A stretch of 64,000 nt of DNA. Origin: Macropodus opercularis (lineage: Eukaryota; Chordata; Actinopteri; Anabantiformes; Osphronemidae). Under the pieces are notes generated by a model. That model saw only the letters and a list, made by a program, of their open reading frames with translations, made no database searches and had not been told where the DNA came from. Each line of letters begins with the position of its first letter. Position 1 is the stretch's first letter. Shown here piece after piece: positions 1-13,905 of the stretch. The stretch is taken from NCBI GenBank assembly GCA_030770545.1, contig CM061102.1:6189501-6253500 (forward strand), given 5' to 3'. A program made the position numbers and the translations under genes.

Positions 1-3000
1 GACAGCACATCTGTCAACAGGACAGCTTTAAAACGTTTAAGCACAGATTCACTTTCAAGGTTTTGCTTCTGACCATTAACTCAAACCGTTATTTTCTGTC
101 ACTGTTCTTTGTTTTTTTACCCCCAACAACAAATTTTGCTATAACAAGACAGCTGGAAAAGCATTTCTGGTGCAAGAGCGCTTTGTTTATCCCATTGAGG
201 AATTCCCACAATGCACATCGACTAAGCTGGTAATAAAGGCAAATGAGGAGAACTGTACTTAAGGTGAGGAAAATACAATCTCAAAAAACATGTGGTTTCA
301 CACAGAGAGGCATCTTTACTCTGTGAAACCTGCAAACAGCTCAAAAGCTAAAGGTAATTCATTAGGCGCTGTTATAAGAGCTCGGCTGTTCCCATCTTCA
401 TTTGACCTTGGGAGCAGCCGATTAGTGAATTAAAGTCATCTCAGCATATTGACTTAAGCAGGAAAGGAGGTGCAGAGCTTGTACAGCGTGTTTGACTAAA
501 TATGAGAATGCCCCGTCCTGCAGTCAGGCTTCACATAACACATCATCTGTGCAGATGCACCGTGCTTGTCAAGCAGTGGGTTTCAAAGGGACCATCTAAT
601 TTCAACCAAGCAGCAAAAACGTCCAGATATCATTACACTCCCTAGGAAAGACGAATAAGCACTTTGTTTTTAATTTTTCACAGGTGGCCCGGTTGACTCA
701 GGGGAATGTCCTCAGACGTATGCATTAAACCATTTTAATGGAGCCAGTAGAAGCGAACAGTCTCGTGGCAATGGGGTCTGTTCCTCTGCAGTAACAATGT
801 GTCAGGCACCACCCCTGACTGCTTTGGCTGAATCATATTAGTTTCATTGAGGAATTCGGAGGCACCTGTGGGAGGCAGGGTGAGTAATATCGTAATCCTA
901 ACAAACACACGTGGACAATAATTCTCTTATTGATCTGAGCCTTTCAAAAGACTAAAGCTGTATACCCCTGCAGGCCACACAGGAAGCCTGGAAATTAATT
1001 GGTGTTATGAGGGGATTAAATTTAAAGCAGTAGCACAGTGAATTAGGAGCAGCACGGCTATATTAGCTACATGTGTAGGTTTCCTTAATGTCAGGCTGAC
1101 AGGCTCCCTATAGCCACCAGCCATCTTACTGTGCAGGCCAAGTGGAACCCACAGCAGCAGCACTCCCCTTCATACCCCCAGGATGGTGTATACATGTTAT
1201 TTGTGCGTGTGTGTGTGTGCCTGAATGGCTCAAGCTGCAGCACGTGAACGCCTGTGTGCTGCTGTGTGTTATTTGTAATCTCGGCGGCTGCTTCAGGCTG
1301 GATTACTGTGTGTTGTAAGTAGGAAACGGGAGCTGGTGTTTTTATGATGAATACCACTTTCCCGTCTCCGGCGCCCCACAATGTAACATGACATTTGCTG
1401 TGATATTCATTAGTTTCTCACAACACTGTGGCCTGGGTCTGCACCTATCCAAGCACGCCGCTGCTTCAAGTGCCACCAGCAGCAACAAAAGCTGCTGTTA
1501 AACTTTTATTTAACCCCAAACAGTCCAGTAGGACACTGGAGTAATGGACTACTGCGTACAGATCACACTCCACTGACAACTACAGTGACGGTAAATGTCG
1601 CAGGGCGGTTCCATTTGGCTTTGTCATTTCTAAAGTTAAATTATCACTTAATTTCCCATTAGACCCATTAGCTGCACTGTCCCACTGGTGGCACCACCTA
1701 CAGTACCAACTTGCAGTCTATTGGTGGCTAATGATCCTGTAGCGATTAATAAATACATAAAAACTGGTGGTTGCTGTGCTTTCAATTGAATATGCTCCCA
1801 AGCCTGTAGGTTTCCACAGCTCTTCCTTCCTCTTCTTAAATCAGCTTCCTCTTTTGTTCCTACTGGCCTAATTTTTCCAGCTGAACTCAAACGCGTCCCT
1901 GCTGCCTTCATGTGTAAATGACCTGAGGCAATCAAAACTTACAGCTACACTCAAACACAAGCAGATTTTAAACTGAACATGTGCTTTTAAATTATGGCTG
2001 CAGTGCCTCTTTAGGTAATAAACTGATTGAAGACGGGGGATTCAGGGTTTCCGATAGTTGTGTAGGATCTGACAGCTCTTTGCTGATCTCCTGGTACATT
2101 GATCCACATACTGCACCCAAGGCTGATAGCTTCACTTTCTATGGCAACTGTAAGCTCTTTGAAGCTTGAATGGGGAGATGTGGGGGGTGGGGTGAATCCT
2201 TCCTACTCACTCTCTTTCTTCCTCCTTCTTTTGCTCATCCTATGAATATAAAATGTGACATCTCAGCAACGCGCTCGGCTGCTGCAGAAGGTCTCACCCA
2301 TTAGCGACAATAACACATTGCTATGTTTTTACTCCACTGTAAACTTCTTTCCATATTCTGCCTATGATTAAGGTGAGTAGGAAGAATAAAGACCACCATT
2401 ATCAGTTGTTTGGCTTTCCGCTGTGACTCACAGAATGTGAGTCATTATGTGCTGTGCAGAACCTATAAAATAATTGTATAACTACTGTCAATTGTTTAAC
2501 CTATTTGCATGCTGCCACTGCTCCCTATGTCCTAGAGTCATGAAACACAAACTCGCCATTGTTGAAATACACCAAGATTACATTTGTTGCATATGCGTAT
2601 CTGTAAATCCTTTATTTCAGCACAAAGCAAAGCACTGGAAAAGACAGTTCAGTTCAGTTTGCCTGAAATAATTACTGTCACTGATTTCCTTTTGTTATCG
2701 ATGTACATTTACATCCTTATAATATTTATTTATCTTACAATTATAAAGCTGACCTGATTCATAGTCTCACTGAATCTGGGGAGGGACCGAGATGTTTATT
2801 AAATGAAAGCTTACAGGTCAATGGCAACAATGGAAATAGAAATGTAATGTAAATTGACAAGAGCCTATTCTGTCGTATCTGAAGAGCTATGTAAAAGCAG
2901 AAAACTGTCAGAAAAAACATGCTGTCATGTAAAAATGTTTCTAACTTACTCTACAGATATTAGTGTCACAGTGTGTACGCTGGTTTGGTTTATTGTTTAC

Positions 3001-6000
3001 TATCAAGTGTATTGACCCTGTAAAGGCCAGAGCTGGTATTATTGCATCAATGTCAGTTTTACAAAATACAGGAAATCTTTGTTCAGTCTTGGAGTGACGT
3101 TGGATGGTAGATTTTGTAAATAGGTTGTCTTAAGACTTAAAGCTCATCACCTGGTTTTACTGGACTGGATGAATGAAGATTTGAGTAAATAAACATGTTG
3201 ACAATTATGCAGTCATTATACATCACGAGTCTTACGTGCAAAACGTAATCCTCAAAGATGAATCCGAGCCAGCCCCAGTGATGTACTGCAGAACAACACA
3301 GATTCATGGCAACAGAAGGCTCTTTCTCCTCAACTCTTCTTCTTCTGTGTGTGTGTGAGCACGCCAGGGAGCTGACGAGGTCGACCGACATCCATTAGTC
3401 TCATCTGGCGAGTGTGAAAGGTCGCAGCCAAAACTGTGCCAAAAACCATTAAGAACAGGAGGAAGGAAGCGACAAAGCCCCGCCCTCACGTGGGTCCATT
3501 CACAGAGACCGTGTAGAAGCGGGTGATAATCCAACCCATGTGTTTCCAGGACATCTTAGATTCTCACCATAAAACAAACATGTGCCTTTAGACTGAGGTC
3601 CACAGAGGAAAGCACACTCATCAGACTCAATACACATTTCCCCCCGTGACACTCTTTTTTTGCTGACACAACAAATTTGATCGTTCTTGTAATTAAAGCT
3701 GCTGACACTGGTTTTCAGATGTCCCTCGACGTCACTGGAGACTCTATAGCAAAACAGAGACTATAGAGAATATAGATGAGCTGAAGGGAAAGGAAACTGG
3801 CAGGAGCCCTGATGGTTTGAGTAACGCGTTTGCTTGAATGGAGTTTTGTTTTCTAAATCCAGAAAGCTCAGGTCATGCTCAAGGGAAATTATGTGGTGTT
3901 TCTCTCTCTGGCTCTTTTAGGTCTTGATCTTAATATGGAAAGTGCCTTGAGTTCAAGGAGTCTTTGGCATCATGAGTAACACTTTCCACAGATGCTCCAT
4001 TATCAAATGTCTCTAGCGAATAAAAAAATTAAAAAACAGCAACATTATTGTAGGTTTTCCACATACTTTGGCTAAAAGCAGATACACACAGTTGAATAAT
4101 GGTGGAGCTGTCCTGTTCAACAATTGCAGTAAAACTATGAATTTGAAATGATTATTTTTGCAGACAGTTCAATGAGTATATTCACTAAAGCACATCTTTG
4201 GATATGTTTATACATTTCACTGACAAATAACACATGCGCCAGAAGGAGGCATCATTATTCGTACAAGCGAGGCAGTATATTTTCTAAAATAATCAGATAC
4301 AGCAACACTGCTGTGGTCAACAGATTGCATTGTGTGGCGGGCTGGCTGTATCGCGTGATGAATTGTTTCTCATTACATTTCCAGTTTAGGTTTATCGGAG
4401 TTGTTAGTCCCATTACACAGAGCTGAGCTCCACATTGCTGAGCAGCAAACAAATCAGACAAGCGTCACATTCTGAATGTACAGGACAAATAATGTTGCTT
4501 TATTTGATTACTGAAATTATGTGTGTGTTGCCTGTTTGACAACGGATCAGGATAGAATTAGAGAAGTGAAACAGAAATGTACACAGTGTTGGACCGCAGG
4601 TTAATCATGCGTGGCTGTATTCCCAGGAGTCATTGGACGTTCTAGTGGGGCCTGGTCAAGTGGAGCTTAGGGTCCACAGATTAGGAGAGAGCCAAGTGGA
4701 CTGGGGAGCATTGAACAAAGCTAATTAGGTCGTATCACAAGTGAACATTTTAAATGGTTAATTTATATCTGGCAAAGGAAACAAAAGCTACTGATATTTG
4801 TCCAGTACAACAATCAGGAGCTGACAGGAAATAAACTCACACCCAGGCCATTTTCCTGCAAAGTGATTCTAATTAAATGGTCTATATAAGAGCAGCGTCT
4901 CTAATTACAGCTCTCATGTTTAGCCCAACCATCTCTTGATCTACTGCGGAGACAGCTCCATAATTAAACCGCAAATAATAATGGTTGCAAACAGAAATAG
5001 TAAATACTGTAAATCTAGTTTTACAGTCGGCGGCTAAGCCTCGTAATGAGGCACCACAGGCACACTGAAACATTTACATTGCAGCATTTGGTGAAGACCT
5101 GATTTCTTTAGTTGAGGATTTTACAAAGCAGCTCACAATGGCTTCATTCACAGCTGTCAATCCGATAAAATGATTTACATGATCAAAGCTTATCTGGAGT
5201 TGACATGATAGTAATTTGTGAACACGTGATACTATAATGGCTTTGCAGTATTTGAAGTGAATGTCATCTCAAACAGCAAAATGGGACTTTCCGCTACAGA
5301 TCAAGTGCTCGGCCTGTACTGTGCACCGGCCTTCAACAACCTCTAGATTTGGTGCTTCAGCAATGTTTTTATATTCATAAATATGAATATATTTCAACCT
5401 TGTTCTTCTACAACTTAAGTGTGTGTGTGGTTCCAGCGCAGCTCGGCGGCTGTAGCATATGAGCAATGACTGAACCGTACAAGAACAGACCGTTTGCAGA
5501 CTCCTGAGATGGAAATGGGTCCAACAGGAGCGACAAAAGGTAGTTTGTAATTTACACAGGGTGAGTGTTCACAACACGCTGATATATAGTAAACCAGCAC
5601 AAATGTTGAGGCTTAATAGTCTGTGACAGAAGACTGATTGACTGCAGACCACTGCACCGCAGGTCATACAGTGTGGATATACACACACCATGAACGTGAC
5701 TGTGCTTCATGCTACGTGATGGACAGCATAGCTGACACCTGGAGATCAGCTCTAGCCCTCTCACAAGAGGGAGCGGAGGACAGTCTTAATCACATCAGAC
5801 AGTCAGGATGAATTTAACACTGAACATTAACAGGCCACAGTCCAGACGACAAACCTCCAGTTCTACAGCACAGAGCTTAAACACTACCCTCACAGGTGCA
5901 GCGGTCTCAGTGATCTCACAGAACCCTGTCAGAGGACAAGATGTGTGAAACTAAACTAGTCTGGCTGAGGGGCGAGTGCTTGACAGAGCTACTGTTACTT

Positions 6001-9000
6001 TCTAAATTATTACAGCCCCGGTGAAGGGTAGGACACTCATCAGGTCTGTTGCCAACACACCCTCCACTCCAGCAAACAGAGCGAATCTCCCCTCGTTCAG
6101 TCACCGACACAGTAGCAGAAGGTTGAAGATGCCTTTCATAACTGATTAGTTTGTCCTGCCTAGATTGACTTTAAGTAGAGCTTTAGATGAGTTTTGACAA
6201 TGCAGACTCACACACACTTGTCTCTTTTCAGTAGTTCATTAGTGCTTCGATCTACTGATAAATAAATAACAGCTCACCTTAGTATTTCTTGAGCTTTTAT
6301 AACAGGCCTGCATATTTTATTAAATGCTGTATATAAAAGTAATAACTTCACTCTTTCTTATCTACAAAGCTCATATATAACAGGATACCCAGACTCCTAA
6401 ACCTCCATCAAAGGCCATGATCTTCTTACTAGGAGAAGCACTAAAGTGTTTAGCTTAAGCAGATGTTAATATTCATTTGGAAAAGCAGTAGACACAGAAA
6501 AACCCACAGCTTTTTTTATTGCTATACAGAGAGGACTGTGTGGGCTGTCTTATTTATGCCAGCTGATTAACCCTTACACAACAGTCGGATTTGAAATTAA
6601 TTAGCATCAAGAATTGCTTAATAGCCAGTGTAATGATGCCTATTTAATGTTGCATCACAGAAAACTGGCAGGGAATGAATGGGACATTATCAGTGGTTTG
6701 CTTTGTCATTTTAAATAACTGCAACCCTGTATCTCTTTTCATTCACTCTGGCTACTGTGTACCTGTCTGTCACCGAACGTCCTGCTGCTCTTTGAGCCGG
6801 ACTTCAGTAGGTTAAATAACAATGTGAACGAACAAATACATGTCTCCAAGTCTAAGTCAACACCAGTAATTAGCTAATTAAGTAAATCAATGAGAAATTC
6901 CTAACTGGCTCATTATGGTTTTAATAATGCACAATGAGACAATTAAATATTAATCAGCATTTTATTAAGTGGTTATTTATCGAGTGGAGGAGAGGCAACC
7001 ATATGAATTTTTAAACAGGATGGATCACTACAGGAACGCAGAAGAAGAGAGGTTTGCGTCAGACATGTGAATTTCTTTGACACTTAAATTATCTACAGGG
7101 GAACAAAATTAATAGAGTAAAGAGAATAAAATGTGCTTGAGTTCCACACTACTGTTATGTGTATGACAGCTCCTCCTACCTCCCTCTGGTTCAGTGGGGA
7201 AATATCTGGATGGTTTCTTCCAGACTGAATCCAAATATTTGCATTATCTACTACACATACAGCAAGAGCATATTTTAGGCCTGAATCCACAACCATGCCA
7301 GCAGATCAGTGCAGTTGTGCTTCGTCCATTCTGCCTGAATGAAGTGGTAAAGTCGCAGAGAGTCAGATTTATTATCGGTTTACATGCGTGGATTCGATGT
7401 TGGGGCAGGAGCTGGTCGACTGCCTAATGTTGATAAACTGCGACGTAAACGACATCTGCGTTTAGGTCTGTGTGAAAGCGGGTGAGTGAAAGGGGTCAGA
7501 AACTGTGGCCGGTGGAGCGTGTTTGCTTATTGTGACGCTCTGTCATTAGTGTGACAGGCGAGGAAAGAGCAAGTCTTCCTCAGGAGACTGCGATACTCAG
7601 TGTAGGATGTGATAAGACAGTGTCAGCAAGAACTGTCCGTCTACAGCTGCATAGAGGCTGATTTTATATTAAGGTCACAGTGCACGAATCCCCATTACAG
7701 AGATGAATGCACATTTGAGTTTAGTTCAGCGGGACAAAAACCACAGGCACTGATTTACTGATATGGGGGAAATTATACAGTGAAATGAGTTATCCGTCGC
7801 TATTCTCTCGACAAGTGTGACACGCACCAAGGGTAGAGGACTAAAAGTGGTCTTTGACAGCCACAGGGCAGAGAGGGAATCACTGAATGGTTTATAGGTC
7901 TGGAAATGGTGAAAATCAACGCTGTGGTGTTCAGTCCATCAATGAGAAGATGAAACCAAACCTATAAAACCTGCACTGTCCACATCAGTCCTAATCAAAA
8001 CCACCGGAAGACATTCGCTCTTTTGGGAAGAATGATGTTCAGAGATTGGCAGCACAAACTTTAATTCATTTTTCACTGAACCGTGTGTTGAGATGTTTAA
8101 CTCTGTGATGGAGGGAGCAGACAAACCAGCACAACTATCCCTGGAGTTGCACTGCTAGCGTGGCTAAAAATAGCTCTAACTAGCTCACTAATTAACACAC
8201 TGCATCTCAAACAAATAAACAACAATCAAACATTTACAGATTTTCCTCTGACTTGGCTTAGAGCGACACACGAATCACCTGGTAAACCGTGGCCTTTCAA
8301 GGAAATTCCTCCACCTACTGTAAGTTTTCATATAATATGATTCCGTAGCTGTGTAATCAAACTAGGCATGTTTAAAGTGAAGACAATAGGTTTTGTGTCT
8401 GCTTGACACAGAAATAAAAGACAAATTGTTATTTTTCCACTGTTGCTGTGTTAAAGCTAACAGAAGAGTAGAAACCATTCAATTTTAAACAGTCCAATAT
8501 GAATAAAAAATGGGCGACATGTCATTCCTGTCAAAACTGCTGTGTTCATACTTCTGTCATCGGCAACCTCTTCTCATGCCGCCAACCCCCTCTACACTCA
8601 TTGCATGCACAGCTGGTGTGTAATTGGTCGATCTGCTCCGAGCCCAGCTGTGATTGGTGGAAGTGACACCATGGTCCCAGATATCAGGGACACCTGCATT
8701 TCATAAAAGATGACAGTCAAATAAAGGAACACAGCATGATTCCCATTATTTATAAAGGGCAAGAAATGAATATGCTTGGAAAATAAACCCCTCATATAAT
8801 CTCAGCGAATCCCAGAAAGTCACTCAGATTTATGACATCTGACAAAAGCCCCTGCCAGGATTCTTGAAATGAATTCTTCATCATTCACGTTTCATTTGCA
8901 GTTCTGAATAAATAAAACACCTTTTTGGGGAAGTAAATGTCTGCATGGAGCTCATTTATCACACATGTAACTGTACCATGGCATTTCTTTCAAAACAGGG

Positions 9001-12000
9001 CCAAGACTCCAGTGAATGCCTGCAAGACACCAAGCTTGAGTCGATGCAGCTTGTGCCATAAATAGAAACATGCCACCCCCTGTAGGCTAAAATTCATCCC
9101 CACCCCTTTAAATTCAAGGCTGGCCTAATCCCTCAGCTGAGTGGAGAGTTGCACGGCACTAAAATCTCACTGGAAGGGAGCACAATGGAGAAAGCTTTGA
9201 TCCTCCACGACAACAGCCACTAAATAGAAGCTATGAAGCGTGGAATACGGTCCGTGCTTCCTCCTCTCCACCCTGTGTCAAACTGCCTGTATTTACCATC
9301 TTTGTCTCTGTAGAGCTGCTCGTTCTGGCTTCAATCTTCCTGATGCACACTCAACCTCACCTGTGCATTTATAGCCTGTTTAGATCCAGGTCTTTGATGA
9401 ACGGAAGAAACGGCTCAATGAATGTGCGTGAAAGGTTGATTATTTAATATATAATTGAATCATTGGGTAAAAAACACCTACCTAGTTGTGACACACCTGT
9501 AACAGTTACTGCACATCCGTGTCAACGTCTGGTGAATAAGTTGTGAAGATACAGAAGGTGTTGACCCCAACAGCTATTTGCTACAGTAGACGTTACATTT
9601 ACATTTTTAGATGATGGTTCTGCAGTTGTTCATCTTGGCTTAACATTTTGTGCATGTTGAGTTTCTGAGTAAATGCTTTACATTCTGTACTGGACTCGTT
9701 TTGAGGATTAGTTTCAGTCCTGTGCATGTGGTAATGAAATTGCTCAAACTCTCAAATGAATCCTAATATAATTACATATAAATATTTAATATTAAAATAA
9801 AATGTGATGTACTGAGTACATTTGAACATGAACGCCACATAACCTAGGAAAACAAGGTTTGGAAGAAAAACCTTGGTGCGACTGTGCAACTATTTGCTGA
9901 TGACGTTTCAGGAAAAAAAGAAACTAACTAAGAGGCACAGGCTTAGGCACAAGTACATAGCTTTTCCGTTTATCTACTGTCACAGTCTATCTCGAGCGCG
10001 TGCCATCCCCACACTCTCCAGCCCTTTTCACCCAATCTGAGGAGAAGGGCAGAGCACAGACAGATATAGATACTTCATGTCAAGTGGTCCTCAGGTCTTT
10101 ATCCTGCCAACATCCTTTGCCTCCCAAAAGAAGATCCACTCAGTCTGTTGTGTGATGGATCTTATTTCTACCTGCCCAGAAATCTGTGAAGAAAAACTGC
10201 ACTATTTATTTATTTATGACAGACTTTTATGTTATATAAATTAGATTATTGTTTTGATTGAATGGCATTTGTTTCAGTAATATAGTTTGTGCTCACAGAT
10301 TAATATAGAGAGTCATATTACTCTAAATATTACACGTTCAGCCATCTCAATGCTCCATGTTCCATTTTATAAAGAAACTCTTAATTATAACTAAAAGGTG
10401 TAACTTCAAGATTTCTATGCTTAACATTACAACCCATCAGCTCATTATTGAAGCTAGTCTGGCTTTTTAGATCACTTTAGTTTCAAAAAGATGCAATGCT
10501 GCTTTCAAAAACCTTCCACTAATTCAAAAGGTGCAGTACTAATGAAAATCTATTTCAAAACTTGAAAGGGAGGGAGCAGCATGTTGGTTCTGATAAGGGA
10601 GGATGACAGAAAAAAAGGTGTAGAATAAGCAGTTGCAGAACTAAACAAAATCTGATTATTTATATTTTGTTAAGGTGATTAGATAAAACATTCCTGACTT
10701 GTACTTTTTATTGTTATAGTACTGGGTTGACATTTTAACATTTTATTGCAGCATTATCAGAACCACCCTGGATTTGCCATATCTGACAGTAATTCTTAAA
10801 ATAACTAATATGAATGTATGATGCTGAGTGAACAAATCAGCATTAAAGTGCAGGGCAGTGTTCTTTGACTTTTCTTTGGCGTGACAACACCGAAGACCTG
10901 AGGACAGTGAAACAGGGAGGCAGGCTCATCCATCACAGCAGAGAGGCGAGGTGGTCTGAACTGGCAGCTGTCTGCTCCAGTGCTTTGGAGTCTCCGCAAA
11001 ACGTTGGAAATTACAATGCAAAGTCAGCTGTGCTGCCAAGTTTATGATGAAACACGGATTTGTTATAAGCTCAAACTTTAGGTCACTTTGCTGCTGACAA
11101 GCAAAACAAACCATCACCAAAGATCGTCTACATTGTCGGCTTTTCTTTAAGCTGTTGTGTAATTTGTTTTGTGTGTCAACGTGGTAAATGAGTCGTGGAA
11201 AAAATGTAAAGTAAAGTTTCAGCTCATTTTCCTCTTTTTGATCTCGTGTCTACCTGTAGATGTGCTGCATCAATAGATCACATGACAAGTGGATCACAAA
11301 GCATCAAGCTTCATTTCAGTAATAAGCGTCAGGTCTGCTTCCACTCTTCTTCCACTTCTCTTAGTGGCATAGTCTTTGTCTATGCACATAAAAATAAAAT
11401 AGTTGCAGCAGCAGAAATATCAAACAGATTGTCACCGATTAAAAAAGTCAAATTTCTCTATGATCATTTTGTGTAATTTAGTTCTTGTTTCTGTGACTTA
11501 GACCTCACAGGCCTCTTAATGACCAGAGGGAGATTAATATTAATGTATCCTGGGATGGGAGAACAGTTTCTAAATTAAAAGTTCAGTTCATCAGTCCAGG
11601 TCACACAATGTCTTCATCTGATTTTCATGATTAAAATCCTGAGTTCTTACTCCGCACGTCTCCAAACCAATTAAAATTATGATTTAAAGAAAGACTGAAA
11701 AAAAAGCCCTATTGTTGGGAAGGTTCTGCTGTTTTATCATGAATAAACCAGCGTGATTCATGCAAATCTACCACAAAACAAGGCTCAGTTGGAGTTTTCT
11801 TTATTTTTTGTTTTTTTAATTTAAAATGCATTTTAATGGTCCATTGGATTTCTAGTCTGCCCAGAAAGATCAAATGATTGCCCAGGGCAAAACCTGTGTT
11901 TAATTTTAAGTCAGTCCTGCAGGCTGCGCAGCGGATTTAATGTATGGTCATTGAAGACAGCAGAAGGTTTTAATTTTGCCCCAGGCACAGATTTTCTTAT

Positions 12001-13797
12001 TACGGGAAGGTATCTGCGATATCAAAGAAGTTACCTCTGGATAACAAGAAAAAAATATAAGGTGTGACTGAAATACTATTGAACAGACACATGGGGCCGG
12101 TTTAGACCACATTAGTTGATGCAGTACATCCGCTTTGTGTTTACTGTAGACAGGACAAAGCAACGGGAAGCACAGATATTTGCTGCAACAAAGACATCAC
12201 TCAATGAGTATTTGTACTATCCTTCAATTACTAGTTGAAATATGGTATAGTACTGTATATAATAGTGAAAATTATTGCTCTCAGCTTTGATTCTTCACCA
12301 CGAGGGCTGAAAAATGCTTGTATGCACATTTCTGAATTATGGAGAAGGACAGGACTCCAACGCAGCATATGGCTTTGTTTAGAAAAGGGCCTTTTCTGTT
12401 TGAAATGACCAGACGGTGAGACGCATCCCCGATAACAACGCCAACTCCTCTGAGGCAGACCAGCAGGAAATGTGGGTTACATGCACTGTTAAAATACATA
12501 GCTGAGCATGTACTGGTTGATACAGCCCACATTACATCATTAGTTTATTCATGTCAAGTTCCAGCCTCAAAATCTTCATGTGAAATCATGAAATCTTTGG
12601 CAGTAATTGCCTTGGCAGCCAACAGATGTGCTTTAAAGTGCTAATGCAGAAGTGGAGAGGCCTGAGTGGTTACATGAGGCATATGAACTGGAGTCAGCAC
12701 ATCCAGCCCGATAACAAGCCCAGTGCAAAGTCAGTTAAAAGTCAATCAATGTTGTTAAAGGAAACTTTGATAACTTCAAATGACTGTCAGGAGAGGCTCA
12801 CTTTGCCTTTTTGCACTGAGAAGAGAGCAGTGATGTGCTGGTTCTGCTGCTGATCTGAAGTCAGGTTTCGTTTTTAAGAGGAGAGCAAAAGGAAAAACAG
12901 AAGGTACCACTTCAGAGGGTGGTATAATTGACACACCTTCGGTGAAAGTACACAACCTTCCAAGACACTCTGGAGACTTGGTCTTTTGAAGCCTTCATAT
13001 CACTTTCACTATCGTAAAATGGCGTCAATCGTGCCATCCAGTCAGGGGTTAAACCTCAAACTGGGTTATTTATAGAACATCCCACTTAAGCACTGTGTGT
13101 GTCTAAACCCATATTGATTCACAATCAGGAAGAACAAACTCTTGTATAATGATCAGCCAATAGAAAAAAGGCCTGTGTGTGCATGCATGTCTTTGTGAGG
13201 TTGCTTTTATATATTGCACAGCGTGTGCACACAGCATGGCCACGTACAAAGAATTAGCCTTTCTACAGCTAAAATGCATACGTTCCTGTCTTGACGACGC
13301 GGCTTGAAATCGAAATGCAAACAACGCCGAAAGCATCTCGAAGTCAATGTGCAAAGTTCGCATTGCAGCTAATAAGGATGCGTTCCAGGGGGAAACCTCG
13401 TGGCGGAAGGATTCAAGTGAGCAGAACATAAGCAGCTATGGTAGAGAAGCAGCCGGACCAGCTCACATGGGAGTCAGGTCGACCCAGTAGACAACAGTAT
13501 TTAGTTTTGGCAACTAAATGTAAATTCAAAGAATAATTCTTACAGAGCGTCAAAAAGACAAGAAAAGCTATCAACTCAAACAGCTGCCGGCCCCTCCCTC
13601 TGTCACAGCGCCGTCTACATCAGCAGTAGGCAAAGGTCACTGAAGCATAAGCCAGTAAATGGTTTCAGTAGGCGGCTGCCACAGTAGCGCACTGCTGTGT
13701 TACTTGCAAACATTAAAACAGGTGGTTAGAGTTACATTGGCTGCTAACGTGCCTCGAGTTTGGTTGGTGACAAAAATCCAAATAGAGCCCGAAAAAA
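1..13797. other. Gene desert, left part; no gene seen
   Basis: Both strands were read for exon-like similarity. Every long reading frame here is short (108 codons or fewer), lacks recognisable domains and often has no ATG, so none is called. The sequence is AT-rich with many TAATTA and ATTA-type words, densest at about 6,590-6,990, and contains a short (GT) tract near 1,206. I see no transposon termini or RNA genes. It may hold distal regulatory elements of ELMOD1 or of a gene further left, but nothing in the sequence proves that. Confidence 0.6.
6590..6990. promoter_or_regulatory. Candidate homeodomain-rich noncoding element
   Basis: TAATTA cores occur at 6,598-6,603, 6,867-6,872 and 6,875-6,880. 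The last two form a perfect 14-bp palindrome, TAATTAGCTAATTA. The rest of the segment is rich in ATTA-type words with little simple repeat. Such clustering is typical of conserved developmental enhancers in gene deserts, but AT-rich DNA also produces it by chance. Conservation could not be tested here. Confidence 0.25.
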
Positions 13798-13905
13798 TGC
13801 GACAGACTGGCGACCTGTCCAGGGTGAACCCTGCCTCTCACCCACAGACAGCTGGGACAGGCTCCAGCACACATGGGGAAGAAGCGGAAGAAGATGAATG
13901 AATGA
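13798..13905 (+). repeat. Fragment of common teleost L2-type LINE/SINE 3' tail
   Basis: The block carries the recognisable order 'gactggcgacctgtccaggg', 'ccctgcctct', 'cagctgggacaggctccag', 'aagcggaagaagatgaatga', ending in tandem TGAA units. I know this pattern as the 3' part of an abundant teleost retroposon family whose tail resembles L2 LINEs. Only the 3' end is present, as expected from 5'-truncated retrotransposition, and there is no coding capacity. Family assignment is from memory of the consensus. A RepeatMasker run against fish libraries would settle it. Confidence 0.6.

Noticed and set aside
4884..4896. TATA-like word CTATATAAGAG
   Set aside because: Isolated in AT-rich desert with no exon, CpG island or initiator context. 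Such words are frequent by chance.
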